Assembly (NCBI GenBank): GCA_965644295.1
Contig: CBFFRP010000429.1
Location: 62,001 to 126,000 of the forward strand
Direction: 5' to 3'
DNA length: 64,000 nt
From: Paraphysomonas bandaiensis
Lineage: Eukaryota > Chrysophyceae
The translations under genes and the position numbers were made by a program. Below the pieces are notes generated by a model. That model was not told the origin of the DNA and ran no database searches. It saw nothing but the letters and a program-made list of their open reading frames with translations. Of the stretch, positions 45,302-55,191 are shown in pieces. The first letter of the stretch is position 1. Each line of letters starts with the position of its first letter.

Positions 45302-46012
45302 ATGAATGTTGACAAAGAAGCTACTGATAATAATACCGAGACAAAGTCAAAGCGCTCTGAGCTTCCTTGGTGGATGCCTCCCCACTACAGAGCTCTTATG
45401 AAGCCCAACAAACAATATAGTCAGCCTAATGGACCCACTACGACAGCTTCCAGTGATGACCGAGTAACAGAAAAACGGAACAGATATAACAACCCGTCTA
45501 TTATATTTTACGCATTTACTGCATTTTTTCTTGTGGATGTTGCTATCTGGTTAGGCATAAAGAGGTTTTATAAGCGTCCATCAAAGGCATGGCAAGACAT
45601 GGGTCAGCAAGGAAATCGACATCAAGGTGACAGCAGTCAGCATCGACAGAATGCTGAATCATTTCACAAAAACTGGCAATCCGCCTACGCAAATTATGAA
45701 AGTTCACAGTCCTATCAACGTAGCTCGAGTTATCAACGTAATGAATCGACTTATCGTAGTTCGTACAGTGGTATACCATCTCATATAGAACGTCATATGA
45801 GGGCTTTGGATATACAGGGAAGTAGTTTACCCACCATAAATGAGGTCAAAAAAGCGTTTCGTCAGATATCTATGCATAATCACCCAGATAGATTAGACTC
45901 CAGTATATCTCCTTCAGAACGACAGAGGCGTATCCGAAAATTTATTAATGCCAACACATCCTACAAAGCACTTTTAACGAATTTGCGTATAGCAAACAAC
46001 GATATCAGCTAA
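45302..46012 (+). CDS. Membrane-anchored J-domain protein
   Basis: Intronless frame of 236 residues from the Met at 45302. A hydrophilic N-terminus precedes one membrane segment ('IIFYAFTAFFLVDVAIWLGI', residues 67-86), then a Gln/Ser/Tyr-rich linker. The C-terminal J domain spans about residues 165-228: 'ALDIQGSSLPTINEVKKAFR' as helix I-II, 'MHNHPDRLD' with the HPD motif at 194-196, and 'INANTSYKALLTNLR' as helix III. A single anchor plus terminal J domain is the layout of TIM14/PAM18-like or DNAJC-type cochaperones in mitochondrial or ER membranes, where J faces an Hsp70. Basic residues after the anchor are compatible with either. Organelle not determinable here. Confidence 0.75.
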   Translation: MNVDKEATDNNTETKSKRSELPWWMPPHYRALMKPNKQYSQPNGPTTTASSDDRVTEKRNRYNNPSIIFYAFTAFFLVDVAIWLGIKRFYKRPSKAWQDMGQQGNRHQGDSSQHRQNAESFHKNWQSAYANYESSQSYQRSSSYQRNESTYRSSYSGIPSHIERHMRALDIQGSSLPTINEVKKAFRQISMHNHPDRLDSSISPSERQRRIRKFINANTSYKALLTNLRIANNDIS

Positions 46013-46569
46013 TTAATGTAAATTTACCCTATGGCTTAAGTTAACTAAAAACTAACGTTTTGACATGGCTCTATGTTGTCAATTTCTATCATTACAGCAC
46101 TATCCATTAGAATTCACTAGTCAAGCATCAAGCAGAGTCAACATTCTCACACTCTTATTACAATGAATAATCTTTAATACTAAGTACCAGTAAGTTGCTA
46201 TCGTCATAGTGATATGAATTACTTCCAAGTATAGTATATATACATCACACTGACACCTAAATAAATACAATGTGTGTGTATTAATCTTGTCAGATTTTGA
46301 CGCTTCCTGTGTTCGAGCATACACTTGTACTTCCAAAGGTTTCAGCAGTAATATTAGTACACTGTACACTGCTAAAGGACAGCTGTTCTGCATGTTATTA
46401 TTACTAGTTACAAAATATTCTATGAAGCACTCCTGAGCTCCTGAGACAATGATATTTCAATTTCTCTGTAGAGGAAAGCTTCTCGATTTCGCAACTTTGA
46501 ATAAATTATGCCAATAGAATCTAGAATGCGTGAACAGTTTTTATCAAGAGTACAGGATAGCAAAACATG
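46013..46569. other. Convergent intergenic region
   Basis: AT-rich 550 bp with no supported gene; AATAAA words near 46262 and 46500. Confidence 0.5.
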
Positions 46570-47378
46570 TTATTCGAACGGTTTGCGTACCACTACAGTT
46601 GCGAACTCCCATGTACGCCAACCATGCTTGCTACTAAACTCAACCCAGGTACGCGATATATCTAAAATTTTATTTTTCTCATCGGCATCCGTACTGCAGT
46701 CATTAGGTTCCGGCAATGCCCAATTCCTCACATTGTTGTATAAGTGCATTTCGTATGCTTCTAGCGACTGCATTTTTTCGTAACATATATCACATTTATG
46801 GTTTGTAAACCACGATTTCAACTCACTGATATTGCCATAAGATGTTGGAGTTACCTGTAAATAATCTAAAAATTCCTGACACGGAGGGGATACAAATACC
46901 AATTCCCCAACAACAACATACCCCCCTGGCTTTGTTATTTGTAATATCTTTTCTATCGTTTGCGGCTGCTGATTTTCAGGTAACGCTCCAATGCACAAAA
47001 CTGCGTCGTATTGATGTGACGATAAAGCAGCATTTTCAACCCACGTTAATAAATCTGATTCACACGTTTCAATATTGTTGTGTGCGGTCTCAGGCCAATT
47101 AGAGAGAACTGTCGCCTCCCTATCAACTCCAATACCAGAGCCTCTTGGACCAGTGCATGTCTGTACAATGTGACGTAGCAGTGCCCCCCTAAATATAACC
47201 CTGCATGTTACGTATTTAACTTGCATATATCAGCTAGTGACCTTCCACATCCAAGATCCACTACCACTGCATCTTCAGGCAACACCAATGCATTAACTAT
47301 ATCTTGGACAATTTCCTCGGTATGTGGACAGGTGTAAGGGAGGTCAGAGTGACCTATTTCTGATCTCTTCTTCATCAT
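46570..47378 (-). CDS. Class I SAM-dependent methyltransferase
   Basis: Two exons (47242-47378 and 46570-47200) joined by a 41-bp intron give 255 residues. Motif I is 'AVVVDLGCGR', the intron falling inside the following Arg codon; the acidic end of strand 2 reads 'GIGVDREATVL', motif post-II 'YDAVLCIGALPENQQ', and motif III 'KPGGYVVVGELVF'. This is the Rossmann-like methyltransferase order. The C-terminal third ('SWFTNHKCDICYEKMQSLEA') has no obvious zinc motif but looks like the substrate-binding cap of small-molecule methyltransferases. Substrate unknown. The Met at 47378 is the first of a pair (MMKKRSE). Upstream in-frame sequence (SIYRYIYSPPS) is low-complexity and was excluded. Confidence 0.75.
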
Positions 47379-48404
47379 TACTGAAATCACTCGAGAGGGG
47401 GGGCTATATATATACCGATAGATAGATATACCATACTCTCTCATTTGTGTGTTACATCAGTCTGCAGGAGTGATGCATACACAGCACTGCTGTACGCTGT
47501 ACACCATATCCAGATATACACACACACCAGCAGCAGGAACTACAGTAGTATCTATGGTAGAATACCACAGTATATACCTACTCCTACTGCTGTCTTCTTG
47601 TGATGTGTGATGTACGGTTACGTTGTTAACTTGTGGACACATAATGTACAAGGCACTATCAATAGAGTATCTCTTATTTATCGTGAAATTGCTATCTCGT
47701 CACTTCCATAGATAACTAGTACCTATGCTAATTTACAACACGTCTATATTAAGATGTGTGACCCTATTAGCCACATTAAGTAGCCACGCCTAATATGTCA
47801 AGTGTAAATATCATTGATTTGTTGTATGCATATTATGGCATTATTATTCCCTATCAAGATGGTATATGATAAAGTGGGGTTACCGTTTCAAATTTGTTCT
47901 ACATCAGAATAACTTAAAGAGATGATAAAAATCTGATCAAAGCATCTAACAAATCGATTTGTTGACATATTATGCGATGCTTGAGTTGACAATTGTGCTG
48001 TTTAGGAGTGGCTGATTGCAGGTTTCTCAATGTGGCTAACATGGTAACTCATCCCCAGATAGCAAATAGTACTACTGTATTAACATTCTAACCCTGTCTC
48101 GAAGAGAAATAATAACGTCTATGTGCAAAATATCAATACTCAGACCCTAAATTCAAGTAGTGTCCCTACGTAGCGACTTCAGACTTAAAAATGAAGTACG
48201 TACATCTACAGTGAAATAACAGATAAAGACATAAAATGACAAAAATAACCAAAAGAAACCACGTGCAATTATAACATGCTTTACAATCGGTATGACATTC
48301 CTAGGTAGCATTTCGTTGCAAAACAGCACTCAGTATATTATGTATTTTAGCATTCTTAATTTAAAGGACATTACTATGTCAAGATCAGAAAAAAATCTGG
48401 AAAG
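47379..48404. other. Intergenic region
   Basis: The methyltransferase-proximal part (47460-47600) is rich in TACTGCTGTA-like words. The rest, about 47640-48400, is AT-rich and has no supported gene. Confidence 0.5.
47486..47494 (+). promoter_or_regulatory. TACTGCTGTA-type motif
   Basis: ACTGCTGTA about 110 bp upstream of the methyltransferase start, with a second CTACTGCTGT near 47585. Recurrent in this window's promoters; role inferred. Confidence 0.35.
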
Positions 48405-49751
48405 TTACTTCTGAAAATCATGATTATCATTGAATGTTTCTTGAAGGTCAATTTCAGTTTCGCTCGTTGACACGAAGAATAATATACGGTCGTAATCTTC
48501 TTTGTTGGCAATACCTCTATGGATACATCCCGGGAACAGCTTTAGTATAGAGTACGGTTCCGTGACTACTTGACAGACCTCCAAATGATCGGTTTTCTCA
48601 GCGGAGAAGAGTGTGTGTGGCTCTCCAAAGTAAAGATCCTCGGTGGGAGACTTAATGGGGCCATCTGGATGGCGAACAAACTGCGTGGCATTCTGCTGAG
48701 TCATCATTGTCATCGGAATCATGAGATTGCTCACAGTAGTGCCATAATCTTGATGCCATCTCTGGTTAAGAGTACCATTCTTTGGAGACACAATGAAGCC
48801 ATAGGAGAGAATAACACGCGGCGTACTGTAAAATTCCTTTAGGAGAGAAGCCGTAAAACTTTCGACCTTGGAATGCAGTTTTGATGCAAGCCATTCAGGA
48901 TGAGTTTTCCCGTTATGGAAGAGGTTAGCCCAGTAAATTTCCTTCTGGGCACTAGTTTTGAAGTTAAATATCTTCGACGCATTGTCGAGGGCACTCTTAA
49001 GGAGGTCGACTTCGTTATCATTGCAGGAGCGCATATGGGCCACTCCACCTGAGTACGAAGCAGTGGTCTCTCTCCAGTTTTCGACTATAAATATTAGTTG
49101 ACAAGTCTCATGCCATGCGTACAACATAGCAAAAGGAGCAAGTGCATAGCACACCCAGAGCGGCATATTGAGACAATAGGAAATCGGGTAGAGTGTATTA
49201 ATCAGCCAACATGCAGTCCCAAGATTATTGTAAGATTGTGCCGGAGTTAGCCATTCTTCGACAACGAAATACCATGGGAGTTTTGACGTGTCTTGGGAAG
49301 GATAAATAGACTGTGCGCTCACAGCAAAGTCAAACAAGCCAGTCGATATTTCTACGACAGTAAATAGTACAACAAATGTAACAATAGGAGATCCGAGATG
49401 AACACACCAAATTGCCAGGCAATATTGAGCTAACAGGTCAGCTAGCCAGTCCCAACCACAACCAATAACGGTTGACTGATTGTAGTGTCTTGCAATAGGC
49501 CCATCAATCCAATCCAAAAGCACGCTTCCAAATATGAGTGTGGCGATGCAAAACTTCCATTCAGGAGCATGAAGAATAAGCACCAAGGCAACAACAGCCA
49601 TTAGTATGCGAAAGTAATCAATAAGATTGGCATAATACCACCACACATCCTTAATTGTTTTCCGTATTCGGTGTGTGATCACATCTCCAGTGCTAGCTAC
49701 AGGGCCTGAGACCCACTTCCCTTTCTGATTGATGTACAACATCTCTCCCAC
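48405..49751 (-). CDS. CDP-alcohol phosphatidyltransferase fused to a 2-oxoglutarate oxygenase
   Basis: Intronless, 448 residues. The N-terminal half is a multi-span CDP-alcohol phosphatidyltransferase: the catalytic signature is complete, Asp80..Asp83-Gly84..Ala87-Arg88, Gly97, Asp101, Asp105, and 'NQSTVIG' in it resembles phosphatidylinositol synthases. These enzymes join a CDP-diacylglycerol to an alcohol such as inositol. From about residue 235 a cytosolic domain has the double-stranded beta-helix ligands of phytanoyl-CoA-dioxygenase-like enzymes: His333-x-Asp335 in 'RWHQDYGTT', distal His411 in 'FPGCIHRG' and Arg422, with 'LMIPMTMMTQQNATQFV' between. I know no such standard fusion. The reading frame is continuous with no stop or frameshift between the halves. 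The acceptor alcohol and the oxygenase substrate are unknown; a two-step lipid-headgroup or acyl modification is a plausible inference. Confidence 0.82.
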   Translation of the reverse strand: MGEMLYINQKGKWVSGPVASTGDVITHRIRKTIKDVWWYYANLIDYFRILMAVVALVLILHAPEWKFCIATLIFGSVLLDWIDGPIARHYNQSTVIGCGWDWLADLLAQYCLAIWCVHLGSPIVTFVVLFTVVEISTGLFDFAVSAQSIYPSQDTSKLPWYFVVEEWLTPAQSYNNLGTACWLINTLYPISYCLNMPLWVCYALAPFAMLYAWHETCQLIFIVENWRETTASYSGGVAHMRSCNDNEVDLLKSALDNASKIFNFKTSAQKEIYWANLFHNGKTHPEWLASKLHSKVESFTASLLKEFYSTPRVILSYGFIVSPKNGTLNQRWHQDYGTTVSNLMIPMTMMTQQNATQFVRHPDGPIKSPTEDLYFGEPHTLFSAEKTDHLEVCQVVTEPYSILKLFPGCIHRGIANKEDYDRILFFVSTSETEIDLQETFNDNHDFQK

Positions 49752-50595
49752 TATGTATGAATATACGCCACACCTTCTCAGAATGACTGCTGATAAAACT
49801 TCGAATAGTGAACATCTTTCTCTGGATTACAAATCCACTCACTCACTCCACTCTAGCCCGTTAGTACATATGTGAGCAGAAAACATGTGATTTCCACCAT
49901 CACTCGGAAATGAGAAACATCTGGACGATCCATGCCTGATATACAGACACGTATACCTGAAGTGTATGTATGTATGTCTGTATGTCTGTATGTCTGTATG
50001 TATGTATGTATGTATGTATGTATGTATGTATGTATGTATGTATGTATGTATGTATGTATGTATGTATGTATGTATGTATGTATGTATGTATGTATGTATG
50101 TATGTATGTAGGTATGTATGTATGTATGTATGTATGTATGTATGTATGTATGTAGGTATGTATGTAGGTATGTATGTATGTATGTATGTATGTATGTATG
50201 TATGTATGTATGTATGTATGTATGTATGTATGTATGTATGTATGTATGTATGTATGTATGTATGTATGTAGGTATGTATGTATGTATGTATGTATGTACG
50301 TATGTATGTACAGTGTATGTATGTATGTATGTATGTATGTATGTATGTATGTATGTAGGTATGTATGTAGGTATGTATGTATGTATGTATGTATGTATGT
50401 ATGTATGTATGTATGTATGTATGTATGTATGTATGTATGTATGTATATACAGTGTGTATTATTTGTACAGCTTGTCTGCCAATGAGATGTCTGGATGTCT
50501 TTATTGTCAGTGGTTAGCTATGGCTTCGTGCGTGTTCTATTAAACGCTCCAGTGCTGCAGAGTAAACTGTGCTGCTAAGTGTACATCAAAGAGCA
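49752..50595. other. Divergent intergenic region dominated by a microsatellite
   Basis: About 840 bp between the fusion gene and rlmN. More than half is the ATGT tract at 49962-50450; the remainder has no gene. Confidence 0.6.
49962..50450. repeat. (ATGT)n microsatellite
   Basis: About 490 bp of ATGT repeats with occasional CTGT and AGGT variants and a TACAGTGTATGT break near 50310. Like the tract at 26505 it sits between divergent genes. Confidence 0.97.
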
Positions 50596-52095
50596 ATGAA
50601 GTCAGCTCGTTTAGTTAAGATAACTTCAAGGCGATTCTCATGTGCATGCAGCAGTAGCAGTAGCAGTAGTAATAATCTGTATGCGTTCAGTGAGGAGTCT
50701 CTTAAGCAGAAGTTATCACAGTTAGGCATCCCCTCCTTTAGAGCCACTCAAGTGCTCAACTGGGTATATGATAATGGAGTGACTGATTTTTCAGAAATGA
50801 GTACTCTTCCTCTGTCTGTGCGAGATATTATGAGAACTCAGTTTAGTTTTGGTTCGTCTGTTGTGTTGCACGAGCAGATATCTAAAGACGGGACACGAAA
50901 GAGAGCACATCAACTCCATGATGGGCAACTCATTGAAGCTGTTTTGATGCCTTATAATGATGGGCGCCGTACGGCCTGTATATCTTCACAAGCTGGCTGT
51001 GCGATGGGATGTACCTTTTGTGCCACTGGTCAAATGGGATTTTCTCGTCAATTGACCAGTGCAGAGATATTTGAACAAGCGGCAATGATAGCGTGTGAGC
51101 TAAAGCGACAAGATCAGCGTTTATCAAATGTGGTTTTCATGGGAATGGTGTGTAGCGTAGATTGTGTACACTTATGTATGTGTTTATGTTCATGATAGGG
51201 GGAACCGCTGAACAACTATGATAATGTCATGACTGCTATAGAGCAAATGCACAGTCTCTTGGGCATAGGCGCGAGACACATTACGGTGAGCACAGTAGGA
51301 ATTGCTCCGAAAATTAGAAGAATGGCTGATGATAAATTACAAGTAAGTTGTTGTGTTCGTTTGGCCAAAGGGTTTGTGACAATTGCACTGCTATATGCAG
51401 GTTGGATTGGCGGTTAGTTTACATCAAGCAAACGATGAGAACAGAAGCCGACTCATGCCAATTAACTGCCGCTTCCCGATTGCTGAGTTAATGGACTCTT
51501 GCAGGTGCCTAACTTAGCAATACTTGGCCAACTGTGATGTAAGTTACTGCTCGTAGATATTATATAGGAAAAACGAATAGGCGTATTTCGTTCGAGTGGG
51601 CATTAATTGAGGGACAAACCGACAGCCCAGAGACTGCACATGAGTTAGGAAGGCTTATTAAGGGTACTGTGTGACATTGTGACTCAATATTTTCGCCGTT
51701 TGATTTTGTGTCAGGAATGCTTTGTCATGTGAATTTGATTCCTTTGAATCCTACTGATAATTTCTCTGGAAAACCCACAAGCAAAGCATCTGTGGATACA
51801 TTTGTTACTATACTGGTAAGTAAGGTAAGCAACTGGTTATACATAATGTCATTCTTGTTGTAGAAATCATATAGCATAACTGCAACCCCCAGAGTTCGAC
51901 GAGGTAAGGCCAGCCGCATCTTGTATATGTAGTATACGATTGTCGAGCATTGGTAGCTGTCATTCTGATACCTAACTGTATGTAGGGATTGATATTGATG
52001 CTGGTTGTGGCCAACTAACTGCGGCTGTTATGAAGAAAAAAGAGAGATTAGCTTTTTTATCGAAACAACGAGAAGATATATCGAGATTTGTTTGA
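50596..52095 (+). CDS. rlmN: RlmN-type radical SAM RNA methyltransferase, probably organellar
   Basis: Seven exons (50596-51147, 51199-51342, 51401-51504, 51557-51663, 51715-51815, 51864-51903, 51986-52095) join in frame to about 385 residues, the length of bacterial RlmN. The radical-SAM cluster motif CxxxCxxC is '[11 protein letters not shown]' (about residues 135-142). Other family marks are '[17 protein letters not shown]', '[17 protein letters not shown]', '[20 protein letters not shown]', '[10 protein letters not shown]', 'HVNLIPLNP' and the closing '[13 protein letters not shown]' with the second catalytic Cys. RlmN methylates adenine 2503 of 23S rRNA, and also tRNA A37. The N-terminus ('[20 protein letters not shown]') is Arg/Ser-rich like a mitochondrial or plastid presequence, then a Ser/Asn run. 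Confidence 0.92.
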
Positions 52096-52602
52096 GAAAA
52101 ATGTATATAATAATCTATTACCGATGTGTAGATTTCACTTATGTGTTCCATTGTTATTCACAACATACTATTTCCGTCGAATCAACGCATCGGGATGTTG
52201 TTCAGAAGATAGAATAGAGGTTTAATCTTCAATATTCATTCGAAAGTTTTCTTGATAATGTTGCAATGAAGTAATTACGTGTTGTGATTTATTACTTCGT
52301 ATCTCGCTCATGTTAAAGCCACTCTACATGATATACGTATATCATACTCACTCGCAATATCAAGATTATAGTTCCATGTGCTTTTATTATACCAAATAAT
52401 CTCTTTTTATTGTTCAATATGTTTAACATAATCCATATTACCGTAAATCATACAACTTTTTAAAAACAAGTCTCAACGGATAAGAATCAGAACAGTACTC
52501 ATATGAAGAGATGATATTTTATATTCCGAAATCTTCAGACACTACTTATTAAATATAGTGAAATATACGGCAAAAAAACATGTGTAAAGAGGCGGCAAGT
52601 GT
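52096..52602. other. Intergenic, no gene seen
   Basis: AT-rich sequence between rlmN and the first hAT element. Confidence 0.5.
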
Positions 52603-52610
52603 GATTTTAG

Positions 52611-53368
52611 CAGGGATAAGGAACAATATATTGCAATGTATTGTAAAATATATTGATTGGTGGACTGGTCAAATATTCAATCAATATTGTTTCTGTTAAA
52701 AGAGCTCACAATACTAATGCAATATATTGCAATCAATATTATGATAGGCATAGAAGTGAAGATTCAACTGTATGGTGCAAATATACGCCTATGTATACAA
52801 ATATCCGGAAAATACAGAGGATGATGAAGCTGAAGTTGGCTATGCGGAAAAAATTCTTCAATCAGCTCAAAATCTTAAGAAACGGAAAGTTGAAATATCT
52901 AAGTACAGGTGCACGAGCCATGTAGTATGTACTTCCCATACATGTGAACGCCTTTTCAGCCCAGCAAAACTGATTATATCAGTGTTGCGCAAACGTATGC
53001 ATCCTATACACTTAATAAGCTGTTGTTTCTGAAAGCTAACCGACAGTTGTGGCCGGATGCAAGCATATTTCAATCAATGTTAAATGAATATGGTAATGAT
53101 GGTGTCACCGATGATGGCTCAGAGGATGAGTATGAGGAAACTTTTAATTAATTAAGAGTAGTGGGTTTGATTATCCAGTGACCTTAGACCTTATAATGGC
53201 AAGTAGTAAAAATGGATACTACGGATGTGTTTACTTTCTGATTACTCATATACTAAAATATTGCAATATATTGAAATAGTATTGTAGGGCCGGTTTAAAA
53301 AATCCATCAATACTATTGATGGAACGCTATCTAACAATAGTATTGCAATATATTGTTTCCTATCCCTG
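52611..53368 (+). mobile_element. hAT element 1, non-autonomous
   Basis: A 758-bp element begins CAGGGATAAGGAACAATATA and ends TATTGTTTCCTATCCCTG, its terminal inverted repeat of about 30 bp. It is flanked by a perfect 8-bp target duplication GATTTTAG (52603-52610 and 53369-53376), the hAT hallmark. Inside, a broken frame on the plus strand (about 52770-53150) reads 'ERLFSPAKLIISVLRKRMHP', then 'RQLWPDASIFQSMLNEYGND', the C-terminal dimerisation region of hAT transposases, with a frame change between the two parts. The catalytic part is missing, so this is an internally deleted derivative. Confidence 0.9.
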
Positions 53369-53740
53369 GATTTTAGAGACAACGTCACTAGGAATTAGGA
53401 ACACATTCAAATAATGTAAACTATCAATCAAAACATACATTTCATGAAACATGTTAACAAGCTCTGTGAAAGGTATCGCTCGTTGTTTCATTAACTGCGT
53501 TACCCACAGTAACTATTAATTGTAAAGAGTATGCCTTATATCTATCAAGATCATCATAAATAGGGAAGTTTTTACTGAAAATCTCGTTGCAAATATTATC
53601 CTGTGTTTTTCATTGCATGACACTCTATGATTGTATGGAACGGTATGGCACCTCATATCTAGAGATTTTATGATATGGTGATAGATACTCACACCGTTAC
53701 ATACCACTGTACATGCACTTTTCAGTTGAATCATGTATAC

Positions 53741-54016
53741 ATGGACAGCAGTTGTGATGTAGATGCAATAGCGGTAGACCCACTGCGAAAACAAGAGTAC
53801 AGTGGACATCAATTCAAAATCCTTCATTGTCGAATGATTCTGGTCTGCCTCTTACCTTCTTGAACAATTCTCTCTTCAGTTGCTTGTCTTTCCATGTCTG
53901 ATCATATAACAAGCAATACTTTTCTTTTCCTCAGCAGAAAAGTGATGTCCATTGTACTCTCGTTTCTGTCGCAGTAGTTCTACTGCTATTGCATCTACTT
54001 CACAACTGCTGTCCAT
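53741..54016. repeat. Inverted pair of gene-fragment copies
   Basis: The plus strand at 53741-53812 and the minus strand at 54016-53939 carry related sequence coding for 'MDSSC(D/E)VDAIAV' and on to 'EY(S/N)GH'. The right-hand copy continues 'FSAEEKKSIACYMIRHG', a helix-turn-helix-like text seen at the start of some transposases. The two arms are about 80% alike over 70 bp and face each other across about 125 bp, so the DNA could form a hairpin. Probably a decayed foldback element. Confidence 0.6.
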
Positions 54017-54211
54017 GCAGATGATAGAGAGGAGGATATAAAGCTGGACATGCACGCTGGATTTTACGGACGGTGTGGTATACACTGTACTCTCTACAGT
54101 GTCATGGACTACAGAGAAATATCTCGGAAATTTAGCAGGATGACATCACTCCAGTTTCCTCTCAATATCGTATTCTAAAATTGCCATATTTTTGACTCTA
54201 AGTCATTGTTC

Positions 54212-54219
54212 GAATATTC
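54212..54219. promoter_or_regulatory. Possible heat-shock element half-pair
   Basis: GAATATTC, a perfect nGAAnnTTC pair, preceded directly by TTC, about 165 bp upstream of the small heat-shock gene. Heat-shock factors bind such alternating units, but an 8-bp palindrome occurs often by chance. Confidence 0.25.
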
Positions 54220-54382
54220 TGTTTTTCTATTCATAATGCCAGCTGATCGAAGAAAATACCGATTTTCAGGTGGTTTGAATGTATTTCAGAATCATAATTT
54301 AAGAGTTGTGAAAAGCGACGAGTGTAAAAAAACAAACAAGATCTAACAGCCACACTACAGTGTACCAATCCAATCACTAACA

Positions 54383-54790
54383 ATGTCAATGTCATTGATG
54401 CGAACTGATCCTTTCTACCTGGATGCATTTAGCCCTATGGAAACATCTATTGGGGGTCTTGCTCCCACCTCTAAAATGCAGCCTCTTCTGGATTGTAATT
54501 TGATTGAGACAGATGAAGATTATCATATTCGAGCAGAGCTGCCTGGAGTAGAAGAGAAAGATCTCGACATCTCCATTGAGAATAACCGCTTAATCCTCAG
54601 AGGGGATAAGGAAAAGAAAAAGGAGATTGATGGAGACCACGAGCATATCGTTGAGAAGAGCTCTGGTCATGTTCAGAAAGCCTTGCATCTTCCTCAAGCA
54701 GCTGACGTGGACAATTGCAATGCTACATTCAAAGATGGAGTGCTCACTGTATCATTTCCTAAACTTTCGGATTCTAAACTGAAGAATTAA
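54383..54790 (+). CDS. Small heat-shock protein (Hsp20/alpha-crystallin)
   Basis: Intronless frame of 135 residues. The alpha-crystallin domain occupies about residues 33-130: 'MQPLLDCNLIETDEDYHIRA' opens it, 'ELPGVEEKDLDISIENNRLI' carries the conserved ELPGV and strand, and 'ATFKDGVLTVSFPKL' holds the A-x(n)-G-V-L-T-V closing signature. The N-terminal arm is short (about 32 residues) and the C-terminal extension is nearly absent with no I-x-I motif, so oligomers may be small. Class I cytosolic plant-like sHSPs are the nearest relatives. They hold unfolding proteins for Hsp70. The Met at 54383 is the first of the frame. Confidence 0.9.
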   Translation: MSMSLMRTDPFYLDAFSPMETSIGGLAPTSKMQPLLDCNLIETDEDYHIRAELPGVEEKDLDISIENNRLILRGDKEKKKEIDGDHEHIVEKSSGHVQKALHLPQAADVDNCNATFKDGVLTVSFPKLSDSKLKN

Positions 54791-55183
54791 GCATTCAGAC
54801 ATCTTCTGAGCGTTATTAAATGTAGGGTTCATTATGACCGTACAGTGTTGAGTTTAAGGCGTGGTAATCACCGATAGCCAATCATTTTTATGCATATATT
54901 ATTCAATGTAGCTAGCTATTTAATGATGAGTAGTGGGACTAGGAAGTTTTCTTAGGACCTTGTAAAAATGAAGGGAATTTTAAGTATGCATTGTTTGTCA
55001 AGCAACGACCACCCTTGAGGAAATAGTCGAATACAAATATGTCTTGACCAAGGAAACGGAGTAGTGGTGTGTCAGCTTTGTAGCACTCCAGTTTAGAGTA
55101 GGGAAGCATTACAGTTATGGCTACGTCGGAAAAAAATACAGCCTATAATCTATCATCTCTTGAGCAAAGGGGAATTCGAATGT
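54791..55183. other. Intergenic, no gene seen
   Basis: 400 bp downstream of the small heat-shock gene up to the hAT 2 insertion site; no gene. Its last 40 bp (from 55152) are one side of the 58-bp duplication described for the nested retroelement. Confidence 0.5.
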
Positions 55184-55191
55184 AGCATGAC

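Noticed and set aside
49966-50543. Long MYVC-repeat open frames upstream of rlmN
   Set aside because: Same artefact of the ATGT microsatellite.
52005-52217. 70-residue frame at the end of rlmN
   Set aside because: Alternate frame over the last exon; the RlmN frame with [11 protein letters not shown] is the coding one.
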